Source of the DNA: Lingula anatina
Lineage: Eukaryota > Brachiopoda > Lingulata > Lingulida > Lingulidae
NCBI RefSeq assembly: GCF_001039355.2
Contig: NW_019775489.1
Coordinates: forward strand, 149,193-213,192
Length of the DNA: 64,000 nucleotides
Direction: 5' to 3'
This document shows positions 31,832-42,712 of the stretch, piece by piece. Numbering within the stretch: the first letter of the stretch is position 1; every line of letters begins with the position of its first letter. A program made the translations under genes and the position numbers. Below the pieces are notes generated by a model. It was not told the origin of the DNA, ran no database searches, and saw only the letters and a list, made by a program, of their open reading frames with translations.

Positions 31832-32020
31832 GTGAGGGCAGCTCTGAGAAACAGGCTGGAGAGGGATCACCTCTCTGCCTGTATAAGAATTTCAGGTTTT
31901 GGCACAAACCCTAAAGAAACAGATTTTGGACAGTTGGTGCACTCCTTTTATTTGAGGAACCCCAACAGAAAGGTATGCCAAAGAAGTATGCCAAAGATGA
32001 TTGAGATCTGTAGACTGTAA
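31832..32020 (+). pseudogene. hAT transposase C-terminal (dimerisation) exon, unit A
   Basis: The TTTTTCAG acceptor is followed by RAALRNRLERDHLSACIRIS and DFGQLVHSFYLRNPNRKV. The RNRL...L...RIS...DF....W-like...NR pattern is that of the hAT C-terminal dimerisation region. A 7-bp-scale duplication (GTATGCCAAAGAA) disrupts the end relative to unit B. Only this exon remains. Confidence 0.5.
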
Positions 32021-32149
32021 AGGACTAAAATGAGTAAATGCAAAGACTGGAACATAAATTTTGTCCAAACCTTTGTTATGTCATTACTGAATTTACTCCT
32101 CAAAACATCTAAAACAAGACGATTTAGTGTCACATAAAATGTAAAAAAA

Positions 32150-32230
32150 ATTAGTTCTAAATACCCTAAAATGCACCAAATTGCACCTCGATTTAAAAAA
32201 TTTTCCGGGGGATCCCAATTAGCATTACAG
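32150..32230. repeat. Short interspersed repeat (AATGCACCAAATTGCAC... type)
   Basis: ACCCTAAAATGCACCAAATTG followed by CTCGATTTAAAAAATTTTCC and GGGGATCCC recurs at 40,640-40,700. A diverged relative lies at 35,030-35,130 (AATGCGCCAAATGGCC, CCAAATTTTCTTGGG, ACCCCCAAACCCCC). It is non-coding. Confidence 0.4.
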
Positions 32231-32420
32231 ACATCAAACCTGTACACTCACTACTGTAAGGCAAATTACATTGTTTATTTACTAATATGCAACAAAGTAA
32301 CTGCGTCAAAACCTAACATTTTTTTTTTGCTAAAGAAAATTATAAAATGCTAACAGATTTTCAAAGTCTTTAGCAGGTTTTGCTAAAAGAAATTAGGACT
32401 AGGGCGAGCCCAGCCTTCAG

Positions 32421-32860
32421 CTGATGTATATGGATTGTGGTTGCTGTCCTTATCATGTACCAACTGCAGTGGAAACACTCTTCAAGGAATGGGTGAGCAA
32501 TACTATAAGAATAGTTTCAGCATACCAAGGTGCTAATGACACTAAGTGGAAAGAAGTGACACTACCTGAGCTTAAAGCATGGCTTGGAATCAGGGTGGCC
32601 ATGAATATTTTACACCTGCCACATTACGACCAGTACTGGTCAAACAATAACCTTATAGGTTAATTTTTATTCCTACAGTAATGACAAGAGACAGATTTGA
32701 CAAAATACAACTTTCCATGCAAACAGGACTTGGGGAGATGACATCCCAGTCAGAGGGAAACCTGAACATGATAGGCTGTTTTATGTCAGACCCATTTTGG
32801 AAATTATAAATCAAAAAGGCATTCAAAATTACAAACCACACCAAAATGCCATGCTTTATT
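32421..32860 (+). pseudogene. piggyBac N-terminal fragment (unit A)
   Basis: Reads VSAYQGANDTKWKEVTLPEL, then KAWLGIRVAMNILHLPHYDQ and YW, matching piggyBac copy 1, followed by a stop at 32,660 and a frameshifted continuation to about 32,855. It breaks off where a Kolobok exon starts at 32,871, before the first catalytic Asp. Confidence 0.75.
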
Positions 32861-32870
32861 TAATATTCAG

Positions 32871-34370
32871 GCACAGTTGCATATGAAAAGTTGCAAGACC
32901 TGGTGTTGTCCAACAGATTATTGAAGGATGTGAGAAAATTGAGTCCACGCGAGCAGACTTCTTCTTTAGAGGCGTATCATGCTGTGGTGAACCACTTTGC
33001 TCCTAAAATGATTGGCTTTTCATACCATGGCATGCAGAGCAGGTAAAAACTTTCAGTTGTAAACCAATTCTTGTGTGAAATGCATGTAATTATGGCATTC
33101 GTTTTTACATAAATCATTAAGAATGTTGAGAACACTGAACGTTGTAGTTGTATACAATTAAAATTCTCACCTTCATCTTCCAACATTATGTGTAAAATTT
33201 TAGGTATCTTGGCATAATATCACCCTGAGCTTCAGAGCTAACTTGACACTAACCTTTTCACTGTAGCCTATCTCCATCGTGTCAAGTAACCTCTGACCAG
33301 ATTCGAGTGCCCCCGCCGCCCGCCAATCAAATTTAAAGCCCGCACTCAATGACTCATTGAACGATCTAGCCAATGAACGCGAACGAGTCAAAGCGCGCTT
33401 TGTTCAAATCCGGACCAATCAAAGATAAGGCTGAATATCAGGGACTTGCCGTAACCTGTGGGCAGCACGCAAAATACATCATCCCTCAGTAGATAATGAT
33501 GCAGGGCATCATACTGCTCTGGTTTCAATTCCGATAAACTCCATGCTTTCTTTGTGTACGGTTATGCACTCGGAACCACTCGGAACTACTCGGATGTCTC
33601 CGCACTCGACACCAACTATGTTGTTAGTATGGAGCTTGCGGAATCAGCCGAGGATTGCCGATTGACGATCAACCAATCAGCGTTTTCACCAAACTTTGGT
33701 GAAAAATTTTGAAACATGGATTCGATTGGCTTATATAAAATAGGTCAAACTATTTTCGTCAGAGGTTACTTGACACGATGGAGATAGGCTACAGTGAAAA
33801 GGTTAGTGTCAAGTTAGCTCTGAAGCTCAGGGTGCATAATATTGACAATCTTTCAATGTTTTTCATTTTCCCTTTTTTCATTGATTTTAGCTGCTTTGCA
33901 TTACAATGAAAATGGCAACAGAGAGGTAGCATACACCAAAGATGGGGACAAAAGAACGAGTGTCATCTATCCAAAGTACAAAAAAGGGGAAATCAGTGTG
34001 CAAGATATATGTTGGTTGCACGTTTGGTATGTACTGGTATTAAAATGCAGCTAGTAGAAACTTCACTGCAAGTACATATATACATGCAGATCACTAATAG
34101 GGCTCAATCATATTGCTTTTAAAAGTCATCCATAAACTTGGATATGCTCTTAAGAATTTAGTCCATTACAATATTTTAGTTCTTATTTTAATAACTTTAA
34201 AATACATCTGTTTAGGTTATGTACACCGACTACTGGAATGTCTGGTCAAGTCCATCGAAGAAAAATCCATTGACAAGTCTCTGGTGGGAAAAGCGCCACC
34301 TCCTTTGGCATCTCAGTGCAAGAGACCAAGGCTTTCTGAGATTCAGACTTTATCTCGATTAAATAAGTGA
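32871..34370 (+). pseudogene. Kolobok transposase C-terminal exons (unit A), split by a MITE
   Basis: Exon a (32,871-33,042) encodes GTVAYEKLQDLVLSNRLLKD, LEAYHAVVNHFAPK and GFSYHGMQSR. Exon b (about 33,891-34,000, after the MITE) gives ALHYNENGNREVAYTKDGDK and YPKYKKGEISV. Exon c (34,216-34,370) gives GYVHRLLECLVKSIEEKS and ends at TGA. The FSYHGM...R...ALHxNEN...PKxKKG order is that of Kolobok transposase C-termini. The N-terminal half lies downstream (35.7-36.7 kb), so the gene is in permuted order. Exon a carries PREQ in place of unit B's IREQ. Confidence 0.75.
33221..33834. mobile_element. hAT-like MITE, 614 bp, 77-bp perfect TIRs, 8-bp target duplication
   Basis: Ends 33,221-33,297 and 33,758-33,834 are exact reverse complements over 77 bp and begin CACCCTGAGCTTCAGAGC. 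CATAATAT flanks both sides (33,213-33,220; 33,835-33,842). Unit B has the empty site at 42,498-42,505 (CATAATAA) with the same flanks. The 8-bp duplication points to hAT. No coding capacity. Another partial copy lies at 7,184-7,412. Confidence 0.92.
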
Positions 34371-34380
34371 GGAAAGGGCA

Positions 34381-35690
34381 ATTGTCAATTACAAGCAATG
34401 ATGACAAGCTTTGTATGTTAGCAGGACAGTACTAGGTCTGTTGGCATTACTTGGAGAAGTAAAATTTCTTTTATGGTGCTTTTGTTGGGATCAGTGCAGA
34501 CAGTTGTTCACAAGCTTCCAAGTATGACAGGTTAATTTGACAGTTCTCTATACTTCTGTATCAGTGCATTTTAGATTTGTCAATTCTTACATCACATAAA
34601 TGTGCCATACTTTCGACCAAACAGCTGACGCAACTGCAGGGTGGCCTCGTTCTCGACTGTTTCTAGCCTTCTTCCAATTGCGCAGTTTTTACAGGTGAGA
34701 ATCTGTGCATTCAATGTGCTATAAATAGGTCATTAGTGCACGTATTGAAGTTGCGCTTTCGGCGGGTCGTATATAAGAAAAAACACTATCGGACTACGTA
34801 AAAAAACGTATGTACTTCCGTCCTTCTTTAAAAAAAAAAAAACAGGCTGCATATATTGCTGCATTAAAAACTGTTTATTGTTTACACTGTGCCACCATGT
34901 GTCTGTGATATTGTTGTAAAGAATTTTTTTTTTTACCAGATACTTTCTACATTCTTATTGTGTTGTACTTGATCAAACAATATTAGAACTACCATTTGAT
35001 AGGGCCAAATTTTGTTAAATGTAATATCCAAATGTCATCAGAATGCGCCAAATGGCCTCTAAAAATCCAAATTTTCTTGGGAATGACCCCCAAACCCCCA
35101 ACAGTGAAGGAGGGGGGGGGGGGGCATATCCCCCAATGGATTCAGCATTTGCATCACTTCCAATCTTGAACAAGAACATGGAAGGAAGGATAGAGGCAGG
35201 GATCGACGAATCTATAGCAGAAGAGTAGAGAATACCCATATTAAGGGAGGGAAATGGCAGTCCTGATAATACTAGGTTGAAATATGTGACTCTACGCTGG
35301 GCATTTGACAAATTCAGAAGGAACTCTTGTATCCAGATTTAGCAGTGTGCGCTGTAGTTCTTGTGTACGACTAAGGATTATTTGCAGAAGAAGATTCTGA
35401 CATGACATTCCTTGGGACAGACAGCGAATACTGTAAAGACGACACACACATAATGCAAGCATTAAAGTGCAACTTGGTAGGTGTTTTTTCCCATATTTTA
35501 AGTTCCAGACATCTAACACGATGTTAATCAAAACAAATGAACTTAAAATGAATGCTCACAAATTCCCCAATCAATGTCAATTGAGCGTGCAGCGCTTTCC
35601 CGCGAAATATTTGTGACATCATGAGAGGAACCCCTCAGACAGGGCCCCGCTTAGATAACTTGTCAGTTCTAAGACACAGTAAACATGGTG
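34381..35690. other. Non-coding stretch before the THAP exon
   Basis: Contains A-runs, a G14 run at about 35,108-35,123 and the repeat-like stretch 35,030-35,130. The first about 130 bases match sequence after the Kolobok stop in unit B. No recognised gene; a frame at 35,139-35,228 (FASLPILNKNMEGRIEAGID) is not recognised. Confidence 0.4.
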
Positions 35691-35694
35691 AAAC

Positions 35695-36733
35695 ATTGCA
35701 TTGTCGGCGGGTGCTCGAACACAAGTGAAAATGAAGGTATTTCCATTTACACATTTCCAAAAGACCTAGCAGTAGCCTAGAAGTGGAAAAAGTTTGTCAA
35801 TTTAACAAGAGTATGGGACTTAGACATGAAAGTAGCTGTAGCAAACAACTCTGCTATCTGTAGCGCGCATTTCGAGGAGGCTTGTTTCAACAAAGGACAA
35901 CAAATGAAGATTCTGCTTGGTTTTGCTCAGTAAGTTCATAGTTTTGGTCATTTTTATCTTAATCTAACACTCTCGTTTGAGACTTGTAACATTTTTAATT
36001 TTCTACGTAAGGTTACCCCGAGTCGCGACGTATTTATTATATGCCATCAGAAAGTAGTGATGACAGCTCACCACAACAGTAAGTAATGAATACTTCCAGG
36101 GCATTTTTTTCTTTCATAAGTGGTAGTAATTTATAAAATGTGGAAACAGTAATAGAATACATTTTCACTATATTTATTTTGATATTTTTGTACCAGGAAA
36201 CCAAAGAAGTTGAAAGAAATCCTGGATTCTGAGGCAACAGTGATAGTGTATAAAAGCCTCTTGCTTCAGCTTCTTGCAATCTGCCAGCTTTGCTGAAGAG
36301 ATGCAGTTCCCACCATCATAAAGCAGATTGGCACTCTGATTGTAGTGAGGCAGTCCTGCACCTCAAAGAAGTACCGAGGTGCAACCTGGTACTCACAGCC
36401 TTTCATAGGAAACATGCCAGCTGGGAACCTCTACTTGTCATCAGCTTTTCTATATTCTGGCAACACTGTGACCCAGGTGCTAAGAATGTTCCAGTTCATG
36501 AGTCTTCAAGCTTAAAGTCCTTCAACATTCTATGATCACCAAAAAAATATTTACATGGTGCTGTAAGAACGTTGTGGGATCGTAAGCAGGCTGCATTGTT
36601 AGAAGGGGCATCAGATGATCTTCTCTTGGGTGGGGATGCCAGGTGTGACAGTATGGGGCACACAGCCAAGTATGGTGCATATAGTTTTTTGGACTTAAAG
36701 CGTAACAAAATCATTGCAATGGAAATGATCCAG
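35695..36733 (+). pseudogene. Kolobok transposase N-terminal half: THAP domain and catalytic-core start (unit A)
   Basis: Exon 1 (35,695-35,929) encodes a THAP zinc finger. It has HCIVGGC (two Cys), YTFPKD (conserved Pro), a Trp in KWKKFV after an in-frame TAG, and CSAHF (Cys and His), followed by MKILLGFA. After a deletion of several exons present in unit B, 36,197-36,733 encodes LAICQLC, TSKKYRGATWYSQPFIGNMP and, after a frameshift in FNIL, LLLGGDARCDSMGHTAKYG (the conserved GDxRCDSPGHxAK-like Kolobok motif). THAP domains bind transposon ends. Two or more stops or shifts: inactive. Confidence 0.8.
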
Positions 36734-37084
36734 GTATACCCTTTGTTATTCATTGGTAAAGTTAATTATTTTCTGCCTATCACATTTATTAAAGGAATTG
36801 ATTTTTTTAAAATGAATTCTTGAGATAGCAGGGACAGCAATAACTTGCACAATTCTATTCTGTAAGAAAATTAGAATTCCAATTGCAATGAAACAAGTTT
36901 CTTTGTTAAATGGACAAGAACTAGTGAAAACTGTTTACTCACTTAAATACTGGGAAATAGTAATATGCCATTAAGTTTTATTTCTTTATTTTTCCTTTTA
37001 TAAGAAAAACGAGGTGGCCAGTTCCTATCATATGGAACTCGAAGGACTGAGGAGGTGTAGAACTAAACTTTTATCTGTTAAACA

Positions 37085-37480
37085 GCCAGTAAGCTTAACG
37101 CTGGTTCAAGGGGAGAACAAAATAGCGAGAAAGGAGAGATGATTGCCTTGGCATGGAAGGACAAGAAGGTCATACATTTCCTTTCTACTGCAGAAGATCC
37201 AGCATCTGCAATTGGCTTCACAAACAGAAAGCAGAAAACTGGAGAAATTATAAATGCCATACTTTTTTTGTAATCTGGTGCTTAACTTTTAATTAAATTT
37301 TGTACATTTTTGTTCAGTCTATTTTTTATTCTTGAAATAATCTGAACAAGTATTACAATGTATATTTATATATTATTAAACAGTTTTTGTACTTATATTC
37401 ATTGTTCATTTTATATAGATCAAACCATTCTGACCTTATCTTCGTCATTCAATAAATAACAATATCCTGAATATGTCCAT
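37085..37480 (+). pseudogene. piggyBac C-terminal piece plus 3' UTR (unit A)
   Basis: KGEMIALAWKDKKVIHFLST, then AEDPASAIGFTNRKQKTGEI match piggyBac copy 1 between its second and third catalytic Asp. It then jumps to the element's 3' UTR (ATTCAATAAATAAC near 37,450). The third Asp region and the Cys-rich tail are deleted. Confidence 0.7.
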
Positions 37481-37744
37481 ATATAAAGAATTTCATTTTA
37501 TACAAGTTTTATGCATTTAAAAGCCTGAAAATTTGGAACCAACAAAATAACAGACCTTGAGGTCCTGCTAGAACACAAGGTTAGCAATGCTTATACAGGG
37601 GCTAAACGATATGTCACTTAAAAGTCATGAAGATATCAAGAAACACAATTTAATTAATATAATAATAATAATATTAGAACAGCCCTGGCATGAACACATA
37701 CAGGGTAAGTAAAGAAAAGTAATAATGCTTTGTCTGTCATTCAG

Positions 37745-38100
37745 GACATAAAGAGGTCCATCAGGTCTAGACAAAAATGGAATTCCTCTTTTCAAAACTC
37801 AAGGTATATTTATGTGTGATACATTGCTTTTTGCAGCATAGGAATCTTTACATCATAACTTGTTCTATAGACACCATTTATCATTAAAGCTACAATAACC
37901 CTATATTGTAGCTGGCATAATCTGAAAAAAGTTAATTTTGTTTTTCCAGATGTTATAGTGTGTGTGGGCTGCTCAACAGAAGCATCTAGAATGCATCCAA
38001 GACCCCCTCTGGCATGGCATGTACTGGGTTGTAAAAACCTCCATTCTCAATGGCATTGCTGTCCCCATTTATAAGGGTATAAGAGATACGGTGGCAATAG
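37745..38100 (+). pseudogene. Two exons of an unrecognised transposon-like gene (unit A)
   Basis: The exon at about 37,745-37,803 encodes SGLDKNGIPLFKTQ. The second (about 37,950-38,100) encodes VWAAQQKHLECIQDPLWHGM and ends in a G18 run at 38,103-38,120. A VWxxQxxHxxCIQDP motif occurs in uncharacterised repeated proteins of aquatic animals, as far as I recall. It may be the front of the D-D-E gene that follows or an independent relic. Confidence 0.35.
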
Positions 38101-38249
38101 CATGGGGGGGGGGGGGGGGGTTAACAAGTTTTTGCCACCTATGGTAAATAAATTTTGATTTTTATCCTAATTGTTAAATATTACTTATTATGTTATTAAA
38201 ATTACAAAAATTACACCAAATTCGCATGCAAGAATAAGGCAGCTTAAAA

Positions 38250-38474
38250 AATATACTGTTGACTTTGTTTATCAGTCACCACACATGCTTGTGTACCAAA
38301 CATCATTGAAAGTGCCAGGAATGCATGTCCCCCAGAATCCATAACACTTCGCAAAAGATGACTATGTAATGGAAAGGGTAAGAGAAAACATGCCATCTCA
38401 GATTAAGTTGCATCAATGGAAGAGAGTAGCAGTGGAAGATAAAGGCAAAAGAAAAAAATAAAAATAAAAAAATA

Positions 38475-38508
<34 letters not shown>

Positions 38509-38523
38509 TAAAATAAAATAAAA

Positions 38524-38558
<35 letters not shown>

Positions 38559-39244
38559 AAATGTTGTCATCAAAATCGTCGAAAACACATATTGACAGGC
38601 CTGCATTCCTCCAGTTATTTCAGACACAGTTAGATGATTTCCATGGACACGTACTCCATGTTGCAATGCAGTATGAAGAAATCCAGTTGGGTTTGGAGCA
38701 CAGTAGCATTATCATGGTCTCAGATGAAATCCCACACAAATCTTCCACAGTTTTAGCCTTAATTGATGTCATGTTCCAGTTGAAAGCCAAAGTCCCCAAC
38801 CTATCAACCATGCACTTACTGTACAGACAGTCCTACAAGCTAATATTGCAACAAGAAAGTTATAGATTTTGTTGCAAACCGCGAGCAAATACATAGCATA
38901 AAGGCCCTTGGGAACTATTTTGAATTGAATCATGGCAAAAACCCGTGTGAAGGACTGGGGGACACAAGCAAATGTCTCACCATCGAGACCATGAGAAGCG
39001 GGCGTGTGTTAATACAAGATGCATGGGATTTTAACAACTGGGCAGTGACATCTAACATGCATGTTAGTTTCCTTTATGTTAGCAGTGACCAATGTGATGA
39101 AAATTCAAGAGAGCTAGAACAGATAAAACTCAAACCCATAAAGAGTACCATGAGAATCCATTCCGTGGCGGGTTTGGGGGGGTCAAAGATCAAAGTAAGG
39201 GACATTAGCTGTTACTTTAAGGACTGTTTGACAGATAACTCATG
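38250..39244 (+). pseudogene. Unnamed D-D-E transposase-like gene, internal deletion of first Asp region (unit A)
   Basis: Coding-like pieces in shifting frames are VRENMPSQIKLHQWKRVAVE (about 38,380-38,440), an (AAT)n/(AAAT)n tract (38,458-38,558), FLQLFQTQLDDFHGHVL, then HSSIIMVSDEIPH. Next come the WTDS-containing region (frame-shifted near 38,825), YFELNHGKNPCEGLGDTSK and, from 38,925, VLIQDAWDFNNWAVTSNMHV and SFLYVSSDQCDENS. Between YEEIQ and the HSS step about 50 residues present in copies C/D (with QMDFAEYY) are missing. The sequence stops at the gap. Confidence 0.6.
38458..38560. repeat. (AAT)n / (AAAT)n microsatellite inside the transposase-like exon
   Basis: A-rich AATAAT, AAAATA and AAATAAAT runs. 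Unit B has a shorter version at about 46,897-46,950. Confidence 0.9.
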
Positions 39245-39245
39245 N
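39245..39245. other. Assembly gap (single N) between units A and B
   Basis: Unit A stops mid-gene at ATAACTCATG; the other copies continue CGACAACTTGG. Sequence after the N is a DIRS RT instead. Confidence 0.9.
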
Positions 39246-40010
39246 AATTAAAAGAAAAAATAGACACAGAAATTAAAGCAGGTTGTATAGCGGGCCCATT
39301 CTCTACATTCCCACTCCCCTTATTCCCCAGTTTATGTTGTCCCCAAAAAGACCCCAGGAAAGTTCCTCATACATAATCTTTCCTCCCCAAAACACTACTC
39401 AATCAATGATGGCACTGAGGACAAACTCGCAGCAGTTTCCTGTGCCAATCCAACTGGCTAAATCTATAGGAAAAGATGCCTACCTGGCTAAAACAGATAT
39501 CCAGAAAGCATTTAGGGTTCTCCCAATTCACAAAAACTATCATTTTCTACTGGATTTTTCCCTAAAATCACAGTACTATTTTGACAAAAATTTGCCCATG
39601 GGCTTGCATTCCAGTTGTCAAAAATTTGAAACCTTTAGTTCGGCCATGGAATGGATAGCTAAAAACAAGTTTCCGATACCTGATTCTACACTTGCTTGAC
39701 GATTTCCTCATCCTGGCCCAAACCAAACAAGAATGTCAAAATCCACTCATAGACCTTTGTCAGCTTATAGGGGTACCATTAGCCCCAGAAAAAACTACTT
39801 CCCCAGCTACTGTAATATCCTTCACAGGTATAGAACTGGACACCTCATTGCAAGAGGCCCGACTGCCCCCAGAAAAAATTAAAAATTGCTGAGAACTAGT
39901 CCATGCCCATGTATCCAAAAAGAAAATAACACTGTATGACCTCCGATCAATCATCAGCCTTTTTAAACTTCTGCTGCTTTATTATCCCAGTCGGGAGGGC
40001 CTTTTTAAGG
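39246..40010 (+). pseudogene. DIRS-type RT fragment (unit B)
   Basis: Pieces in several frames are ELKEKIDTEIKAGCIAGPF, then PQKDPRK and YLAKTDIQKAFRVLPIHKNY (palm Asp). LPMGLHSSCQKFETFSSAMEW and LHLLDDFLILAQ (catalytic LDD) follow, then FTGIELDTSLQEARLPPEK. It has at least three frameshifts. It extends about 300 bp further upstream than unit A. Same class as the 25.9-27.1 kb RT, different family. Confidence 0.75.
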
Positions 40011-40318
40011 ATGAAGCGTTCCCACATACAAAGTCAATTGACCAGTTACTTTCAGAAAGGTGAAAAATGGTAAGAACAACATATTTTATCAACTTTTTGG
40101 TCAATCCAAAAATACTTCAATGTATAGTAGTAAGCCCTTTTTCTTGTAAATATAAAAGTAGTTAACTTTTTTTTATTTTTGAAAGAGTATGTTTAATTTT
40201 TGAAAGTTTTAATTAGCATGACAGGAACTGCTGCTGCTGAACCTTTAACTTCAAGATCGACACAGGATGCTATTTCTAATGCTTCTTGCTTTATTCTCAT
40301 ATGCGTTTTGGTTTTTCA

Positions 40319-40484
40319 GTTGAGGACCACTCTGAGAAACAGGCTGGAGAAGGATCACCTCTCTGCCTGTATAAGAATTTCAGGTTTTGGCACAAACCCT
40401 AAAGAAACAGATTTTGGACAGTTGGTGCACTCCTTTTATTTGAGGAACCCCAACAGAAGAGTAAAGTATGCCAAAGATGATTGA
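40319..40484 (+). pseudogene. hAT transposase C-terminal exon (unit B)
   Basis: After TTTTTCAG it reads LRTTLRNRLEKDHLSACIRI, then DFGQLVHSFYLRNPNRRVKY and a stop at 40,484. This is the less damaged of the two copies; the pattern is the end of a hAT dimerisation region. Confidence 0.5.
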
Positions 40485-40905
40485 GATCTGTAGACTGTAA
40501 AGGACTAAAATGAGTAAATGCAAAGATTGGAAAATAAATTTTGTCCAAACCTTTGTTATGTCATTACTGAATTTACTCCTCAAAACATCTAAAACAAGAC
40601 AATTCAGTATCACATAAAATGTAAAAAAAATTAGTTTTAAATACCCTAAAATGCACCAAATTGCACCTCGATTTAAAAATTTTTCCGGGGATCCCAATTA
40701 GCTTTACAGACATCAAACCTGTACACTCACTACTATAAGGCAAATTACATTGTTTTTTTACTAATATGCAACAAAGTAACTGCGTCAAAACCTAACATTT
40801 TTTTTTTTTGCTAAAGAAAATTATAAAATGCTTAAAGATTTTCAAAGTCTTTAGCAGGTTTTGCTAAAAGAAATTTAGGACTAGGGCGAGCCCAGCCCTC
40901 AGCTG

Positions 40906-41712
40906 ATGTATATGGATCGTGGTTGCTGTCGTTATCATGTACCAACTGCAGTGGAAACCCTCTTCAAGGAATGGGTGAGCAATACAATAAGAATAGTTTC
41001 AGCATACAAAGGTGCTAATGGCACTAAGTGGAAAGAAGTGACACTACCTGAGCTTAAAGCACGACTTGGAATCAGGGTGGCCATGAATATTTGACACCTG
41101 CCACGCTACGACCAGTACTGGTCAAACAATTACCTTATAAGTTAATTTTTATTCATAACCATCATATACTTTTTACAGATTTACACTGGTAGACAGGGAA
41201 ACAGGTCAAGGAGAGGTTGGTTTGGGTGCCAGGGCCGAACTAGATCTCTGTGGCATCAACCATATTGTGAATATGGACAATTATTTCTCCAGTCCCAACT
41301 TATTTGAGGAGTTGTTGGGTATGAATATTTATGCCAGGGGGAAGGTGTGGCCAAACATGAGGGGTTACCCCAGCAAGGGGAGACCAAAATAGTGCAGAAA
41401 GGAGAGATGATTGCCTTGGCATGGAAGGACAAGGTCATACATTTCCTCTCTACTGCAGAAGATCCAGCATCTGCATTTGGCTTCACAAACAAAGAGCAGA
41501 AAAATGGAGAAATTACGCAAGTTACTTGTCCGGTGACAGTCTCGGAGTACAATGCCTACATGAATGGAGTGGACAGGGCAGATCAGCTACGAAATGAGTA
41601 CTGCACCTACAAAACCTCAAAGAAATGGTGGCTTTATGTTTTTTTTTTAATTTTTGTTTGATGTGGCCAAATGCAATGCCTTCATCTGCATGAAAGAATC
41701 GCAGAACCACAG
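40906..41712 (+). pseudogene. piggyBac fragment with first catalytic region deleted (unit B)
   Basis: N-terminal part VSAYKGANGTKWKEVTLPEL, then RLGIRVAMNI and a stop. A deletion to ATTTACACTGGTAGACAGGG (41,180) removes the first Asp. The second Asp region (VNMDNYFSS) is present near 41,270. The frame from about 41,390 gives KGEMIALAWKDKVIHFLSTA, YNAYMNGVDRADQL (third Asp) and CTYKTSKKWWLYV. It ends abruptly at about 41,712 against the nanos-like fragment. Confidence 0.75.
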
Positions 41713-41999
41713 CCGTCACGTAAAACGTGAGACCGATAGATAATGGGCTCCTCTGCATTGTTTCTGCAAAACAGGCAGACACAGGTTGGTGTCTTCATCT
41801 AACCGTGTCATCTCTTCCTGAGAAGTCTGGCCAAGGATGTGTTGAGATTCACTGTCTCCTCGGAAATAAGCACCGATTGCAGTAGGGTTTGCACTTCGTC
41901 AACTGCAAGGCTGTGCTGAGGGGGGATTGCTGTCATGGCGGTAAAAGGATGTCCATACCATGAAGGGGACATTTGTAACCCAGTGTGCCCACGGACCTC
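41708..41999 (-). pseudogene. nanos-like zinc-finger exon fragment captured in the transposon nest
   Basis: On the minus strand a C/T-rich tract ending CCTCAAG (about 42,000) looks like a splice acceptor. The following exon is open for about 60 codons (HTGLQMSPSWYGHPFTAM, then DEVQTLLQSVLISEETVN). After two stops or frameshifts it reads CVCLFCRNNAEEPIIY, then RSHVLRD. The CxxCRNN....Y.SH.L+D order is the start of the nanos CCHC finger. The next Cys and the second finger are lost where piggyBac sequence begins at about 41,712. Nanos represses mRNAs in germ cells; this piece cannot. The retained acceptor argues for capture of genomic DNA, not an mRNA copy. Absent from unit A. Confidence 0.5.
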
Positions 42000-42130
42000 T
42001 TGAGGGGAAGGAAAGAAAGAAAAAATGGATAAAGCCAGGTAAACATTTGCATTTTATATGAGCACCTAGGCATGGAATAGAGTAAAATCATTCTTCAAAT
42101 GTTCTGATCAATTCACTGCTCATGCATATA

Positions 42131-42664
42131 TTTATTTACTTTATTTAATATTCAGGCACAGTTGCATATGAAAAGTTGCAAGACCTGGTGTTGTCCAACA
42201 GATTATTGAAGGATGTGAGAAAATTGAGTATTCGAGAGCAGACATCTTCTTTAGAGGCGTATCATGCTGTGGTGAACCACTTTGCTCCTAAAACAATTGG
42301 CTTTTCATACCATGGCATGCAGAGCAGGTAAAAACTTTCAGTTGTAAACCAACTCTTGTGTGAAATGCATGTAATTATGGCATTCATTTTTAGATAAATC
42401 ATTAAGAATGTTGAGAACACTGAACATTGTAATTGTATACAATTAAAATTCTCACCTTCATCTTCCAACATTATGTGTAAAATTTTAGGTATCTTGGCAT
42501 AATAATGACAATCTTTAAATGTTTTTTTATTTTCCCGGTAGGTTGATTTTAGCTGCTTTGCATTACAATGAAAATGGCAACAGAGAGGTAGCATACACCA
42601 AAGATGGGGACAAAAGAACGATTGTCATCTTCCCAAAGTACAAAAAAGGGGAAATCAGTGGGCA

Positions 42665-42712
<48 letters not shown>

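Larger units (their letters stand above)
31121..39244. repeat. Duplication unit A (about 8.1 kb), ending at an assembly gap
   Basis: Collinear with 39,552-47,640 (unit B) at an offset of about 8.4 kb. Both hold DIRS RT, hAT C-terminal exon, piggyBac, Kolobok C-terminal exons, Kolobok N-terminal exons, piggyBac 3' end, an unknown exon and D-D-E exons. Unit A alone carries a 614-bp MITE (33,221-33,834) and a THAP exon, and lacks about 1.3 kb of Kolobok and all of the nanos-like fragment. It stops at the N at 39,245. Confidence 0.9.
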
